NCBI RefSeq assembly: GCF_025446935.1
Contig: NZ_JAOEGN010000006.1
Location: 1 to 64,000, forward strand
DNA: 64,000 bases
Direction of reading: 5' to 3'
Source: Paracholeplasma vituli
GTDB taxonomy: Bacteria; Bacillota_I; Bacilli_A; Acholeplasmatales; UBA5453
Part shown: in pieces, positions 55,541 to 64,000 of the stretch
Position numbering within the stretch: position 1 is the first letter of the stretch
How the letters are laid out: each line of letters opens with the position of its first letter
Notes under the pieces: generated by a model
The model's input: the letters and a program-made list of their open reading frames with translations, nothing else
What the model was told of the DNA's origin: nothing
Database searches by the model: none
Program-made: the position numbers and the translations under genes

Positions 55541-55671
55541 TTTAATAATCGCTTATAACGCATTTTAGTGAAATTCCCACAATTAGAATAGTTTATAAAT
55601 ATTAGTCGGTTCTCTAGTCAAAAATGTGTTTTTAAGGTATGATATTATTAAAGCAATTTGGAGGTTAATCT

Positions 55672-56169
55672 ATGAAAAAAATCATTTTAGCAGGTGGATG
55701 CTTTTGGGGTGTCCAAGCCTATTTTAGAGATTTAAAAGGGGTCTATCATACTGAAGTTGGTTATGCGAACGGGAACAAACCAAACCCGACTTATCAAGAA
55801 GTTTGTAATGGAGTGGCTACGCACGCTGAAGTCACATTAGTCAAATATGATGAAACCATCGTTTCCCTTTCAACCATTTTGGAACATTTCTTTAGAATCA
55901 TCAACCCGTATACACTTAACCGTCAAGGTAACGATATTGGCTTACAATATCGCTCAGGTGTTTATTATGAATCTGAAAACGACGCACTGGTGTCGCGTGA
56001 ATTCATTCAAAAACGCCAAGCGTTATCTGAACGCAAGTTCGCTGTTGTTGTTGAACCTTTAAAAAATTATTATAAAGCAGAAGAATACCATCAAGATTAC
56101 TTAATCAAGAATCCAAATGGGTACTGTCATGTCAACTTAGACTTATTGAAAGCAGATGAACGTAAATGA
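55672..56169 (+). CDS. msrA: Peptide-methionine (S)-S-oxide reductase MsrA
   Basis: MsrA repairs oxidised methionine. The active-site signature GGCFWG is at residues 9-14 and the Glu/Tyr substrate pocket residues are in YRSGVYYES. The resolving cysteines usually near the C-terminus are not evident: the last Cys is in NGYCHVNLD, so recycling may follow the C-terminal Cys of that motif. Length 165. The start follows GGAGGT, and the stop overlaps the next gene (ATGA), beginning a chain of coupled genes up to the pseudouridine synthase. Confidence 0.94.
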   Translation: MKKIILAGGCFWGVQAYFRDLKGVYHTEVGYANGNKPNPTYQEVCNGVATHAEVTLVKYDETIVSLSTILEHFFRIINPYTLNRQGNDIGLQYRSGVYYESENDALVSREFIQKRQALSERKFAVVVEPLKNYYKAEEYHQDYLIKNPNGYCHVNLDLLKADERK

Positions 56170-56636
56170 AACGCTCTGACTACATTTCATGGGACCAATA
56201 CTTTATGGGGGTTGCTTCACTATCAGCACTCAGATCTAAAGATCCAAACACCCAAGTAGGCGCTTGTATCATCAATACCGATAAACGCATCATCGGGATT
56301 GGTTATAATGGATTACCACAACAGTTGTCTGACGATGAATTTCCTTGGACAAAAGATGGTGACTTACAGGACACCAAATACCCTTATGTCGTTCACGCAG
56401 AAGCCAATGCAATTTTAAACGCAACTCAATCGATTAAAAATGGGGTTTGCTATGTCACGCTTTTTCCGTGTCATGAATGTACAAAATTACTGATTCAAAG
56501 TGGGATTAAAGAACTCGTCTATCAAGAAAATAAATACGAAAATACACCGTCTAATGTCGCAGCGATGCGCATGTTAAATGCTGCAGGTGTTAAAATCCGT
56601 CAGTTTCATTTGGGACAAATTGAGATTAAACCATGA
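56166..56636 (+). CDS. comEB: dCMP deaminase (ComEB-like)
   Basis: A zinc-dependent deaminase converting dCMP to dUMP, which then supplies ThyA (18.5 kb). The zinc motifs are HAEANAIL (HAE) and PCHECTKLL (PCxxC); the N-terminal PNTQVGACIINTD strand is typical. At 156 residues it matches single-domain dCMP deaminases. It overlaps msrA and the following YlbL gene by 4 bases each. Confidence 0.93.
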   Translation: MKRSDYISWDQYFMGVASLSALRSKDPNTQVGACIINTDKRIIGIGYNGLPQQLSDDEFPWTKDGDLQDTKYPYVVHAEANAILNATQSIKNGVCYVTLFPCHECTKLLIQSGIKELVYQENKYENTPSNVAAMRMLNAAGVKIRQFHLGQIEIKP

Positions 56637-57628
56637 AGTGGTTATGGAAGCATAAGGTCACTTCAATCGTACTCATCCTAGTCTATGTGTCGATCCTATT
56701 TTCGGTGACCTATCGTTTAAACGATAAAACCCTTACTCTTAAAGGTGACTTAACACCTGTAAAAACCCAGGTGAATCTTGAACAAGACCCGCATTTCTAT
56801 ACGATTTATGTGGTCAGTATGGATAAACCCACATTATTTCAATACTGGATAGCGAAACTTATTAAACAAATCGATATCTCCACATTACCAAAAGCCTATG
56901 AAGGTATGAGCGTGATGGACCAATTCAAAATGGGTCAAATCGCAGAAGAATTGAGTTATCAATACGCAACCATTCAAGCCTACACAAGGGCGAATCTAGT
57001 GAATCCAAACATCCAAATTGACTATGTTCTTAAAGGTTATATTGCGAGTTTCGTGGAGTCCTATCAAGATGACATTCGTTTGGGTGATATTTTAATCGAA
57101 GTCGATACGATGACTATTGATAGTGTATCTAAAGAAACGCTCTTTGGTCAATTTTCGAATAATGATCAAGTCGAAGTTGTTGTTTTAAGAGGGCAGGAAC
57201 GTCTGACAATAACGCTGAATAAAAACACAACCATGGATCGCTACGGTATTCGTTTTGAACCTTACTACACACTGACCACTATACCTTTATTGAGTACGGC
57301 ACACACTAGCGATTTTGTTGGTGGTCCCTCTGGTGGGATGATTCAAACTTTAGATTTATACATGAAATTACTCGATATTGATTTAAAAGAACTTAAAATC
57401 GCAGGGACAGGTACGATTGAATTGGATGGTACGATAGGCGCAATTGGTGGTATTGAACAAAAAATATACACCGCTAATGATCACAATATCGATATATTCC
57501 TATGTGGTGCCGAAAACTATGAAGCTGCACTGAAAGTCTATGAAACATTAAAATCCCCAACATTTGAACTGATAAAGGTAGGTGACATCGATGAAGCCAT
57601 TCAAAGTGTACTTTCACGATTGTCTTAA
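56633..57628 (+). CDS. ylbL: YlbL-type PDZ/Lon-like membrane protease
   Basis: A membrane-anchored serine protease. It has an N-terminal helix (residues about 8-28), a PDZ domain (about 125-215, GDILIEVDTMTIDSV) and a C-terminal Lon-type proteolytic domain with catalytic Ser in GGPSGGM and Lys in GIEQKIYTA. This matches YlbL of Bacillus, which degrades a cell-division inhibitor after DNA damage. The 331 residues are the usual length. The gene overlaps its neighbours on both sides. Confidence 0.92.
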   Translation: MKWLWKHKVTSIVLILVYVSILFSVTYRLNDKTLTLKGDLTPVKTQVNLEQDPHFYTIYVVSMDKPTLFQYWIAKLIKQIDISTLPKAYEGMSVMDQFKMGQIAEELSYQYATIQAYTRANLVNPNIQIDYVLKGYIASFVESYQDDIRLGDILIEVDTMTIDSVSKETLFGQFSNNDQVEVVVLRGQERLTITLNKNTTMDRYGIRFEPYYTLTTIPLLSTAHTSDFVGGPSGGMIQTLDLYMKLLDIDLKELKIAGTGTIELDGTIGAIGGIEQKIYTANDHNIDIFLCGAENYEAALKVYETLKSPTFELIKVGDIDEAIQSVLSRLS

Positions 57629-57986
57629 TACCCAAAAGCAGTATAAAGCCTATCATAAAAATCTTTCATTCAAGGAAGCCTTATTGTATGCATTGTATAC
57701 AACCGTTTTCAGCTTAGCAATCATCCTTTTGCCTAGTCTTATCGTTATTAATTTGATGATGTTTGTCACCTATATGAAGGTTTGGATTGTCTATGGGGCT
57801 TTAATCGGTGCGCTATTTATCTATTTACGTCACAAACTACAAACAGAATGGATAAAAGACTATTCAAAAGACTTAGAATTTGATAAAATAAAGCAGCTGT
57901 TCGAACTCAAAACAAAACTCTACATATTAATATGGTTTGGATTCGTTTATCTCTTGTATTTTATTTTTGGAGGATACATCGTATGA
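57591..57986 (+). CDS. Hypothetical membrane protein, 131 residues
   Basis: No family recognised. It has three likely membrane helices (SLAIILLPSLIVINLMMFV, VWIVYGALIGALFIYL, LYILIWFGFVYLLYFIF), a charged segment (KLQTEWIKDYSKDLEFDKIKQ) between the second and third, and a polar Tyr/Lys-rich N-terminus. I choose ATG 57591 (MKPFKVYF), eight bases from AGGTGA; the in-frame GTG 57582 is part of that site. It overlaps ylbL by 38 bases and lspA by 4, so expression is coupled to both. Confidence 0.75.
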   Translation: MKPFKVYFHDCLNTQKQYKAYHKNLSFKEALLYALYTTVFSLAIILLPSLIVINLMMFVTYMKVWIVYGALIGALFIYLRHKLQTEWIKDYSKDLEFDKIKQLFELKTKLYILIWFGFVYLLYFIFGGYIV

Positions 57987-58438
57987 TTATCGGTTTTATC
58001 ATCATTGGACTAATCGTCTTGGTCGACCAATTTACTAAATGGCTTACTGTGACTTATGTAGGCGATCAAACTATCGTCATTATTAAAAATTTTTTCAATT
58101 TGGTTGAACACCACAACGATGGGGCTGGATGGAGCATTTTTGCCGGACAATGGTTATTTCTCATCTTAGTTACCTTGGTTTCACTAGGTTTCTTCATCTA
58201 TTTATTCAAATCCATCAGTTTTAAAACCAAATGGGTTTACAGCCTCGCTGTCTCCTTCATGATTGGTGGTACATTGGGTAACTTTATCGACAGAATTCGT
58301 CTGCGTTATGTTATTGATTTTCTACAATTTACCTTTGGTAGTTACACATTTCCAACCTTCAATGTCGCGGATTCCGCACTCACTGTCGGTGTTATTCTAT
58401 TCGCAATTGATATTTTCTTCTTGGAGCCAAAAAGATGA
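57983..58438 (+). CDS. lspA: Lipoprotein signal peptidase LspA
   Basis: An aspartyl protease in the membrane that cleaves lipoprotein signal peptides at the lipobox Cys. The catalytic Asp pair is in GNFIDRI and FNVADSALTVG, and four membrane helices are visible. The N-terminal DQFTKW is conserved. I set the start at ATG 57983, overlapping the previous stop. It is 151 residues long. The pseudouridine synthase follows with a 4-base overlap, the same lspA-rluD order as in many Firmicutes. Its substrates would include the lipoprotein at 43.6 kb. Confidence 0.95.
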   Translation: MIIGFIIIGLIVLVDQFTKWLTVTYVGDQTIVIIKNFFNLVEHHNDGAGWSIFAGQWLFLILVTLVSLGFFIYLFKSISFKTKWVYSLAVSFMIGGTLGNFIDRIRLRYVIDFLQFTFGSYTFPTFNVADSALTVGVILFAIDIFFLEPKR

Positions 58439-59346
58439 ACAAATGGGTATTTAACGTAGAAGCAGCACACGTAGGCTTAAGAGCCGACGTATTTGTAGCA
58501 CAATTATTAACCGAAACTACTCGCAGTCAAATTAAAAAATGGTTTGATGCGAAACAAGTATTGATTGAAGGTGAACCTATCAAACCGAGCTATGCTGTTC
58601 GCTTTGACGATGAACTCACCGTATTTTCTACTGATGAAGTCATTCGAATTGACCCTGTCAATCTAAACTTAGAAATCGTCTATGAAGACGATGATGTCGC
58701 TGTAGTATACAAGCCTCAAGGGATGGTCGTTCATCCGGCAGTGAGTTTCAAAGAAGTCACCTTAGTGAACGGTCTGAAGCATCAAATTAAAACCCTATCA
58801 GACATCAATGGTACACTAAGACCAGGTATTGTTCATAGAATTGATAAAGATACTTCGGGATTATTGCTTGTTGCGAAAACCAATTTTGCTCATGAATCCT
58901 TAGTGATTCAACTTCAAGATAAAACCGTTAGACGTGTTTATGAAGCGATTTGTCTGAACCCAATTGTAGAAGATTCTGGAACCATTACGACCCCAGTGGG
59001 AAGAGATGAAGTGAATCGTCTAAAAATGGCTGTTACCGAAAATGGTAAACTCGCAGTTACCCATTTTAGAGTACTAAAACGCTATAAGAGACACAGTTTT
59101 ATTGAATGTGTACTAGAAACGGGTAGAACACACCAAATTCGTGTGCATATGCAATACATTGGACATCCAATCTTAGGTGACCCACTTTATGGACATAAAC
59201 CCATTTATGGTACAACTGGTCAGTTCTTACACGCGAAAACACTTGGATTTATTCATCCAAGAACAGGAGAGTACTTGGAATTCACCCATGAAGCACCTGA
59301 AGTTTTCAAAGAAACCCTTGATAAATTAGAACATGATCAACTCTAA
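58435..59346 (+). CDS. RluA-family 23S rRNA pseudouridine synthase (RluD-like)
   Basis: It converts uridines to pseudouridine in rRNA. An N-terminal S4 domain (LRADVFVAQLLTETTRSQIKKW region) precedes the catalytic domain with the conserved Asp in RIDKDTSGLLL (HRIDKDTSG). The later PVGRDEVNRLKMAV and TGRTHQIRVH motifs are typical of RluD/YlyB. The 303-residue length fits. It ends the coupled run that began with msrA. Confidence 0.94.
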   Translation: MNKWVFNVEAAHVGLRADVFVAQLLTETTRSQIKKWFDAKQVLIEGEPIKPSYAVRFDDELTVFSTDEVIRIDPVNLNLEIVYEDDDVAVVYKPQGMVVHPAVSFKEVTLVNGLKHQIKTLSDINGTLRPGIVHRIDKDTSGLLLVAKTNFAHESLVIQLQDKTVRRVYEAICLNPIVEDSGTITTPVGRDEVNRLKMAVTENGKLAVTHFRVLKRYKRHSFIECVLETGRTHQIRVHMQYIGHPILGDPLYGHKPIYGTTGQFLHAKTLGFIHPRTGEYLEFTHEAPEVFKETLDKLEHDQL

Positions 59347-59374
59347 AAAAAAGGCCTCCACGTTTGTGGAGGTC
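59345..59374 (-). terminator. Terminator of rnhC, also usable from the plus strand
   Basis: Stem CCTCCAC / GTGGAGG extended by G-T and G-C pairs, loop of four. A run of eight Ts follows on the minus strand. The hairpin overlaps the rnhC stop codon and lies directly behind the pseudouridine synthase gene. Confidence 0.8.
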
Positions 59375-60245
59375 AATTTATTTTTAAGGGTGTTTCAATG
59401 TGATTTTTCGCTAAATTCTTGAAGTTTAACTTCGTAATTGGAGGTAACGCTTGGTAACCTCTAGATTTATAAATATCGACTAATTGCTTATCCACTTCGC
59501 TACCAGCACCCTTTAACAAAGTGATGCCCATATACTTAGAAAATTGTTGCATTTTCGCTAAGAAGGCATAACGTGCAATGATGGAAGCTGCAGCTACACT
59601 GATGTGTACGCTTTCAGCTTTTGTATAGAATTGAATATCACGATAAATGAGTTTTTCTGTTTTCAAGTAATTGAAATAAATCGGTGGTTCACAAAATTGG
59701 TCCAGTATCACAGGTACTTTATCCGATAGTTTCTCAGATGTCTTGATAATAGCGTGGTTATGTAAATAGGCTTTTATTTTGTTCATATTATAACCTTTAC
59801 GAACCATCTCATTATATTTCTCTGGATTAAGTATTAAAATCGAGTGGATGAGACGATTGGCCAAAATCGGTCCAATCTTAGAAATCATTGCGTCGGTCAT
59901 GGCTTTCGAATCTTTAACACCTAAAGATTCTAAAAAAGCAATGTCTTCTTTAGAAACATAAGCACTACAGACCACGATGGGGCCAAAAAGATCCCCGGTT
60001 CCAACTTCATCCGAACCAATCGCAGCGTAGGTTTCTATCCCTAGAATGCTTTTGATATGGTTAAGTTCTTGCTCGTAGTCGCCTTGAAGGACGACTTTAC
60101 CAGTTTTATAAGCGTGAATGGTTAATCCATTTTTCACAGCCGAAAAGGCTACATACTGATTCGAGGCCTCACGTTCGAACGTTTTATATGCATGGATTAA
60201 AGTATTTAATTGTTCGGGTGATATACTCAAACTGTAATTTGCCAT
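59373..60245 (-). CDS. rnhC: Ribonuclease HIII
   Basis: RNase HIII cleaves RNA in RNA/DNA hybrids. The catalytic GSDEVGTGDLFGP carries the Asp-Glu pair, with further acidic residues in VKDSKAM and LDQFCEPP. An N-terminal TBP-like substrate-binding domain (residues 1-70) separates HIII from HII. The end LLKGAGSEVDKQ is typical. Length 290. It is divergent from mutS2, as in Bacillus where rnhC and mutSB are close. Single-gene unit. Confidence 0.95.
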   Translation of the reverse strand: MANYSLSISPEQLNTLIHAYKTFEREASNQYVAFSAVKNGLTIHAYKTGKVVLQGDYEQELNHIKSILGIETYAAIGSDEVGTGDLFGPIVVCSAYVSKEDIAFLESLGVKDSKAMTDAMISKIGPILANRLIHSILILNPEKYNEMVRKGYNMNKIKAYLHNHAIIKTSEKLSDKVPVILDQFCEPPIYFNYLKTEKLIYRDIQFYTKAESVHISVAAASIIARYAFLAKMQQFSKYMGITLLKGAGSEVDKQLVDIYKSRGYQALPPITKLNFKNLAKNHIETPLKIN

Positions 60246-60308
60246 ATAATTTCTCCTGACTATATATGATTATACCATAAAATTTGATAGAATGTAATAG
60301 GTGATACT

Positions 60309-62624
60309 ATGAGTTACGCTATGAAAGCGCTCGAGTTTGATGTCGTATTGGCGCGAATATCCAAATACGCGATGTGTGATACAACTCGACAAAATATCCT
60401 TAACCTAGTCCCTTTTACGGACCTAGAAACGGTTAATAATGAAATACTTAAAACAAAACAAACCCTAGATTTGATTGCTCGAATGGGGGCTTTTCCTTTT
60501 ATCGAAGACTATGATGTTCATGAGTTATTTAACGCCATCCAAATAGGACAAGTTCTTTCCGTACACGATGTTCTCAGTATGAGGTTGTTTATGGTCATGA
60601 CACGAGATATTATTCAGTCATTTCGTGAAATTATCCGTAACAAAATGCCTTTTGATAAACTCCAATTTGTATATGAACAATTATTCCCTACAGATCATTT
60701 AGTATCTTTGATTGACTCTAAAATCGATCCAGATGGCGTAGTATTAGACACGGCTTCAGAAGCGTTAAGTCAAATTCGTAAGCAAATGCGACGTCTAGAA
60801 CAACAAAGACGAGAAATCCTCAATAGCCTTTTACAAAAACGTGCTTCTCAATTAAACGATCAAATGATTGTCATGCGAAATAATCGTTATTGTTTACCAG
60901 TTAAAGCGGATTTTAAACACAGTTTTAAGGGAATCATCCATGATGAATCCTCATCTGGTACAACAGCTTTCATTGAACCGATTGAAACCATTGAAAAAAC
61001 TGTAGAACTTGAACGCTTAAGTTTTGCTGAACAACAAGAAATCCTTAAAATATTAGAAGAAATCTCAGCATCCTTGAAGCATGATGTTGAAGAACTAAAA
61101 GGGAACTTAGAAGCGTTATTAATTCTCGATTTATTACAAGCTAAAGCCAAATACGCTTTAGATATGGATGGGTATCCTGTGCACATGAACAATCAGGGGC
61201 ATATCGAACTCGTCGATGCAAGACACCCGTTAATTGATCCTAAAGTAGTCGTCCCGATTTCACTAGAACTGAACAAAATCAAACGCACCATCCTGATATC
61301 TGGACCAAACACCGGTGGTAAAACGGTTGCGTTAAAAACAACTGGATTGCTAACTCTAATGGCTCAATCAGGTCTATTAGTCCCGATGAAATCCACAGGT
61401 CACCTATCGATGTTTAAAGGGGTTTATGCTGATATTGGGGATGAACAATCGATATTGCAATCCTTATCGACGTTCTCATCTCATATGAAACGCATTAAGC
61501 AAATTGTCGATGTGGCCAGTGACGATATCCTTATTCTATTTGACGAACTCGGAAGTGGTACAGACCCACAAGAGGGTAGTGCTCTCGCAATGGGCATTTT
61601 AGATTATTTAGAACCCTATAATCTAAGAATGATTGTCACAACTCACTATTCAGAACTTAAAGTTTATGCCTATACACATCCACACATCGCGAACGCCAGC
61701 GTCGCATTTGATAACGACACCTTAAAACCTTTATACCGCATTAATTATGGTATCAGTGGTGCATCCAATGCCCTTTATATCGCGAAGAAACTCGGTTTAA
61801 ACGACACTGTCATTGATTTAGCGAAAGGTTATTCTAAGCTCAAGGAAAATGACTTAACGAAGTCAATCAAAGCGTTTGAAGAGGAATCCCTAAACGTTAA
61901 GAAGAAAGAACAAGCCTTGACTGAAGAACTCGATCGCATTCAAGCATTAAAGGCGGATTATGCGAAAAAAATCGAAATTCTTGAAGCAGAAAAGGATGCT
62001 ATTCTAGCGAAGACCAAAGCCCAAGCTGATAAGCAAATGAAGGCGAATCTTGAGAAAGCTCAAGAACTCATTGAAATCCTATCGATGAAGGATTTAAAAG
62101 ACCATGAGATTGCCCAAATTAAATATGAGTTTAAACAGTTGGATTTCGATGATATTCCAAAAGAAATCATTCGCGACCTAAAAGTAGGCGACCATGTATT
62201 CATCAAGTCTTACGATCAAAACGGTGTTATCACTCAAAAAGTGAAAAACCAGTTCAAAGTAAAATTTGGGGTGTTTGAACTCTTGTTTGATCCAAAAGAC
62301 CTCAAACCTACGGAAGAACCTAAAATAAGACCACGCGTCATTAGATCTAAACCTGTTGAGTCAAAATTACCTTCAAATGATGTCAAAATGGAACTTGATT
62401 TACGTGGTTATCGCTTTGAGGACGTTAAAGAAGAATTGGAAAAATTCTTAGATACAGCTGTGTTGAATCACATGCGTACAGTACGAATTATTCATGGTTT
62501 TGGTACTGGAGCAGTCCGTAAAGCCGTTTATGATGTAATTAAAAATTCACCTTATGTATCTGGTTATCGCTATGGTGGTGAAGGTGAAGGCCTTCAAGGT
62601 GTGACCATTATTACTTTAAAATAA
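60309..62624 (+). CDS. mutS2: MutS2 (endonuclease/ribosome-rescue ATPase)
   Basis: MutS2 is a MutS-type ATPase without mismatch-recognition domains that suppresses recombination and, in Bacillus, rescues collided ribosomes. The ATPase Walker A is GPNTGGKTV, Walker B is LILFDELGSGTDPQEG, and coiled coil follows at about 510-600. The C-terminal Smr nuclease domain is intact (MELDLRGYRFEDVKEEL, VRIIHGFGTGAVRKAV). The LDLR and HGxG motifs needed for Smr activity are present. Length 771. The start follows GTGATACT, weak. It partners functionally with the YlmH-type quality-control factor at 7.0 kb. Confidence 0.95.
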   Translation: MSYAMKALEFDVVLARISKYAMCDTTRQNILNLVPFTDLETVNNEILKTKQTLDLIARMGAFPFIEDYDVHELFNAIQIGQVLSVHDVLSMRLFMVMTRDIIQSFREIIRNKMPFDKLQFVYEQLFPTDHLVSLIDSKIDPDGVVLDTASEALSQIRKQMRRLEQQRREILNSLLQKRASQLNDQMIVMRNNRYCLPVKADFKHSFKGIIHDESSSGTTAFIEPIETIEKTVELERLSFAEQQEILKILEEISASLKHDVEELKGNLEALLILDLLQAKAKYALDMDGYPVHMNNQGHIELVDARHPLIDPKVVVPISLELNKIKRTILISGPNTGGKTVALKTTGLLTLMAQSGLLVPMKSTGHLSMFKGVYADIGDEQSILQSLSTFSSHMKRIKQIVDVASDDILILFDELGSGTDPQEGSALAMGILDYLEPYNLRMIVTTHYSELKVYAYTHPHIANASVAFDNDTLKPLYRINYGISGASNALYIAKKLGLNDTVIDLAKGYSKLKENDLTKSIKAFEEESLNVKKKEQALTEELDRIQALKADYAKKIEILEAEKDAILAKTKAQADKQMKANLEKAQELIEILSMKDLKDHEIAQIKYEFKQLDFDDIPKEIIRDLKVGDHVFIKSYDQNGVITQKVKNQFKVKFGVFELLFDPKDLKPTEEPKIRPRVIRSKPVESKLPSNDVKMELDLRGYRFEDVKEELEKFLDTAVLNHMRTVRIIHGFGTGAVRKAVYDVIKNSPYVSGYRYGGEGEGLQGVTIITLK

Positions 62625-62699
62625 GATTGCTTTAGGCTTGAATTAAGCGTTTACATACTTTATAATGAACTTAAGTAAAGATTAAATGGAGGGTATTTT

Positions 62700-63017
62700 A
62701 TGCTTATTACGTATGATGGCAGTGATTTTGAAAAAGTAGTGGGACGTCAAGGCCTTGTCTTAGTAGATTTTTTCGCAACCTGGTGTGGCCCATGCAAAAT
62801 GTTGATGCCACAACTTGAGTCGTTATCTGAAGAACAACCTCAAATTCCATTTGTAAAAGTGGATATTGACCAATACAGACCTTTAGCAAAAGAAACTTAC
62901 GGTATTACCAGTGTCCCAACTTTGATTTTATTTAAAGACGGTGTCGAAGTCTCTAGACAAAGTGGTTTCGCTCCTAAAGATGCTGTTTGGAAATGGATTC
63001 AAGCAAATAACAAATAA
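62700..63017 (+). CDS. trxA: Thioredoxin
   Basis: A redox protein with the canonical active site WCGPCK (in FFATWCGPCKML), cis-proline in SVPTLILFKDG and a compact 105-residue thioredoxin fold. It would reduce MsrA (55.7 kb) and other disulphides. A GGAGGG ribosome-binding site precedes ATG 62700. It is a single-gene unit, bounded by a terminator that overlaps the convergent acetyltransferase. Confidence 0.96.
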   Translation: MLITYDGSDFEKVVGRQGLVLVDFFATWCGPCKMLMPQLESLSEEQPQIPFVKVDIDQYRPLAKETYGITSVPTLILFKDGVEVSRQSGFAPKDAVWKWIQANNK

Positions 63018-63020
63018 AAA

Positions 63021-63038
63021 ACACGGTCTTCACCGTGT
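63021..63038 (-). terminator. Terminator of the ElaA-like acetyltransferase gene
   Basis: Hairpin ACACGGT / ACCGTGT. The T-run lies on the minus strand. Confidence 0.7.
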
Positions 63039-63043
63039 AGTTT

Positions 63044-63073
63044 AAAGCGTTCGTAATTTACGAGCGCTTTTTT
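63044..63073 (+). terminator. Terminator of thioredoxin
   Basis: An 11-bp stem AAAGCGTTCGT / ACGAGCGCTTT (one G-T pair) followed by Ts. It overlaps the 3' end of the minus-strand acetyltransferase gene, an interlocked pair with the previous hairpin. Confidence 0.8.
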
Positions 63074-63504
63074 AATTCTAAAGCGTAATGATCGATGCCA
63101 TCGACTAAGTATATGTCACTAGTTACGACAAACCCAAAACTTTCATAAAATGCTTTTAAGTAACTTTGACCTTCGATTCGAATGATTGATTCAGTTTTAA
63201 ATAAGTGTTCAATCGCACGATTGATCAATTGTCTAGAATAGCCTTTACCACGTGCTTTAGGATAGGTAACCACACGGCCTAAAGAAGATGCATCTTCAAA
63301 TTTATATCCAAAGGGAATTGTTCTCACATAAGAGACAATTTCGTTGTTTTCAACGACAAAAAAGTGTGTGGAATGGTAATCCAAATCGTCTAAATCCAAA
63401 TACACGGCATTTTGTTCAACGACAAATACATCACTACGTAATTTAAGGATTTGATAGAGTTCTGTTGTGGAAAGATCATTAAATGTTTTTTGCATGATAA
63501 TCAT
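63058..63504 (-). CDS. GNAT acetyltransferase, ElaA-like
   Basis: A 148-residue GCN5-type acetyltransferase. The opening LYQILKLRSDVFVVEQN and the YLDLDDLDYHSTHFFVV stretch are characteristic of the ElaA clade, whose substrate is not firmly known. The acetyl-CoA loop is GRVVTYPKARGKGYSRQL (R-x-x-G-x-G/Y). The start ATG 63504 is 9 bases from GAGGTA; a second ATG at 63495 is possible. Single-gene unit. Confidence 0.88.
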   Translation of the reverse strand: MIIMQKTFNDLSTTELYQILKLRSDVFVVEQNAVYLDLDDLDYHSTHFFVVENNEIVSYVRTIPFGYKFEDASSLGRVVTYPKARGKGYSRQLINRAIEHLFKTESIIRIEGQSYLKAFYESFGFVVTSDIYLVDGIDHYALELKKRS

Positions 63505-63569
63505 AAAAAAATACCTCTAGATTATTATACTCGAAATCATGTTTTTCGAGTAATCTTTTCATTTTATTG

Positions 63570-63575
63570 TATAAT
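63570..63575 (+). promoter_or_regulatory. -10 element of truB
   Basis: TATAAT 15 bases before the truB ATG, with GGTGAT between. Confidence 0.45.
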
Positions 63576-63590
63576 AGAAATGGTGATATT

Positions 63591-64000
63591 ATGGAAGGCA
63601 TCTTCTTAATCGATAAACCCGCAGGTATGACATCCTTTGATGTTATTAGAAAACTTCGCGGAAAACTCAATACAAAAGAAATCGGACATGCGGGAACACT
63701 CGACCCTATGGCCACAGGTTTGTTGGTGGTCCTCGTTGGAAAAGCGACCAAACTATCCGATTTATTAACCTCGGAAACTAAATCTTATCAAGGTACCATA
63801 ACTTTTGGTACTGCTACAGATACCTACGACCGTTTGGGTAAAATCACGGAAACTATGACTGATTTTACCTTGAATGAACTCGATATTGATACGACCATTA
63901 AATCGTTTTTAGTGAAGGATTCTCAAGTTCCACCAATTTACTCAGCGATTAAAATTCAAGGTAAAAAATTGTATCAATATGCTCGACAAGAACAATCAAT
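63591..64000 (+). CDS. truB: tRNA pseudouridine-55 synthase TruB (5' part)
   Basis: TruB makes pseudouridine 55 in the T-loop of tRNAs. The reading frame from ATG 63591 is open to the window edge (136 codons). It carries IDKPAGMTSFDV, the catalytic GHAGTLDPMATG (nucleophile Asp) and PPIYSAIKIQGKKLY. The rest of the gene lies beyond the edge. The ribosome-binding site is GGTGAT, and a TATAAT lies at 63570-63575. Confidence 0.93.
   Translation, partial: MEGIFLIDKPAGMTSFDVIRKLRGKLNTKEIGHAGTLDPMATGLLVVLVGKATKLSDLLTSETKSYQGTITFGTATDTYDRLGKITETMTDFTLNELDIDTTIKSFLVKDSQVPPIYSAIKIQGKKLYQYARQEQS

Overview
This 64 kb window is a gene-dense stretch of a low-G+C chromosome that reads as an Acholeplasma-like member of the Mollicutes. 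That placement is an inference from several observations. No peptidoglycan gene lies around ftsZ. The housekeeping set is Firmicutes-type (SepF, YlmH, RNase J, RNase HIII, MutS2, RecU, T-boxes), and there is a laminaribiose-phosphorylase-type GH94 gene of a kind I recall from Acholeplasma laidlawii. TGA is used as a stop (for example at the ends of sepF, folA and plsC-side overlaps), so the mycoplasma UGA=Trp code does not apply. No rRNA, tRNA or CRISPR array was seen.

Layout. 0.1-2.5 kb: histidine phosphatase, mutY, DUF6054-like protein, then convergent queT under a preQ1-I riboswitch. 2.6-3.7 kb: a tgt gene split by a frameshift and lacking all four zinc ligands. 3.8-12.6 kb: a division/translation block (ftsZ, ychF, yggS/ylmE, sepF, ylmH, T-box, ileS, surE, two unknowns). 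12.6-20.6 kb: nucleoside catabolism (deoC, deoD), the ymfF/ymfH M16 pair, ssb, pepV, thyA-folA-plsC. 20.6-21.2 kb: the only clearly accessory gap, holding a truncated group IIC intron placed just behind the plsC terminator and the last ~30 codons of an OmpR-type response regulator. 21.2-24.9 kb: a BmrC/BmrD-type heterodimeric ABC exporter. 25.0-28.8 kb (minus): nqrBCDEF without nqrA. 29-35.6 kb: phosphatase, pyrimidine phosphorylase, SDR, unknown membrane protein, TPP riboswitch-thiT, recU, RNase J.

35.8-45.3 kb is a beta-glucan utilisation locus: GH94 phosphorylase, cupin, GH16, LacI regulator, a 1,020-residue GH94-like phosphorylase, a small lipoprotein, a cyclophilin (minus) and a second GH16. 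Both GH16 enzymes lack signal peptides, so degradation appears to be cytoplasmic and phosphorolytic; no transporter is encoded here. A LacI-type palindrome sits directly behind the promoter of the first gene.

45.3-64 kb: rarA, a NadC-fold protein that has lost its catalytic motifs, apt, rel, dtd, an AI-2E-type permease, a T-box operon (GNAT-hisS-aspS), msrA, a run of tightly overlapping genes (dCMP deaminase, YlbL-type PDZ-Lon protease, small membrane protein, lspA, RluA-type synthase), rnhC, mutS2, thioredoxin, an ElaA-like GNAT, and the 5' part of truB running off the right edge.

No single unmistakable new defence or mobile system was found. The most interesting points are the zinc-less frameshifted tgt with an in-frame A AAT TTA heptamer, the NqrA-less Nqr operon, the cytoplasmic laminarin-type locus, the catalytically dead-looking NadC homologue, and the RNase J missing a metal-ligand histidine.
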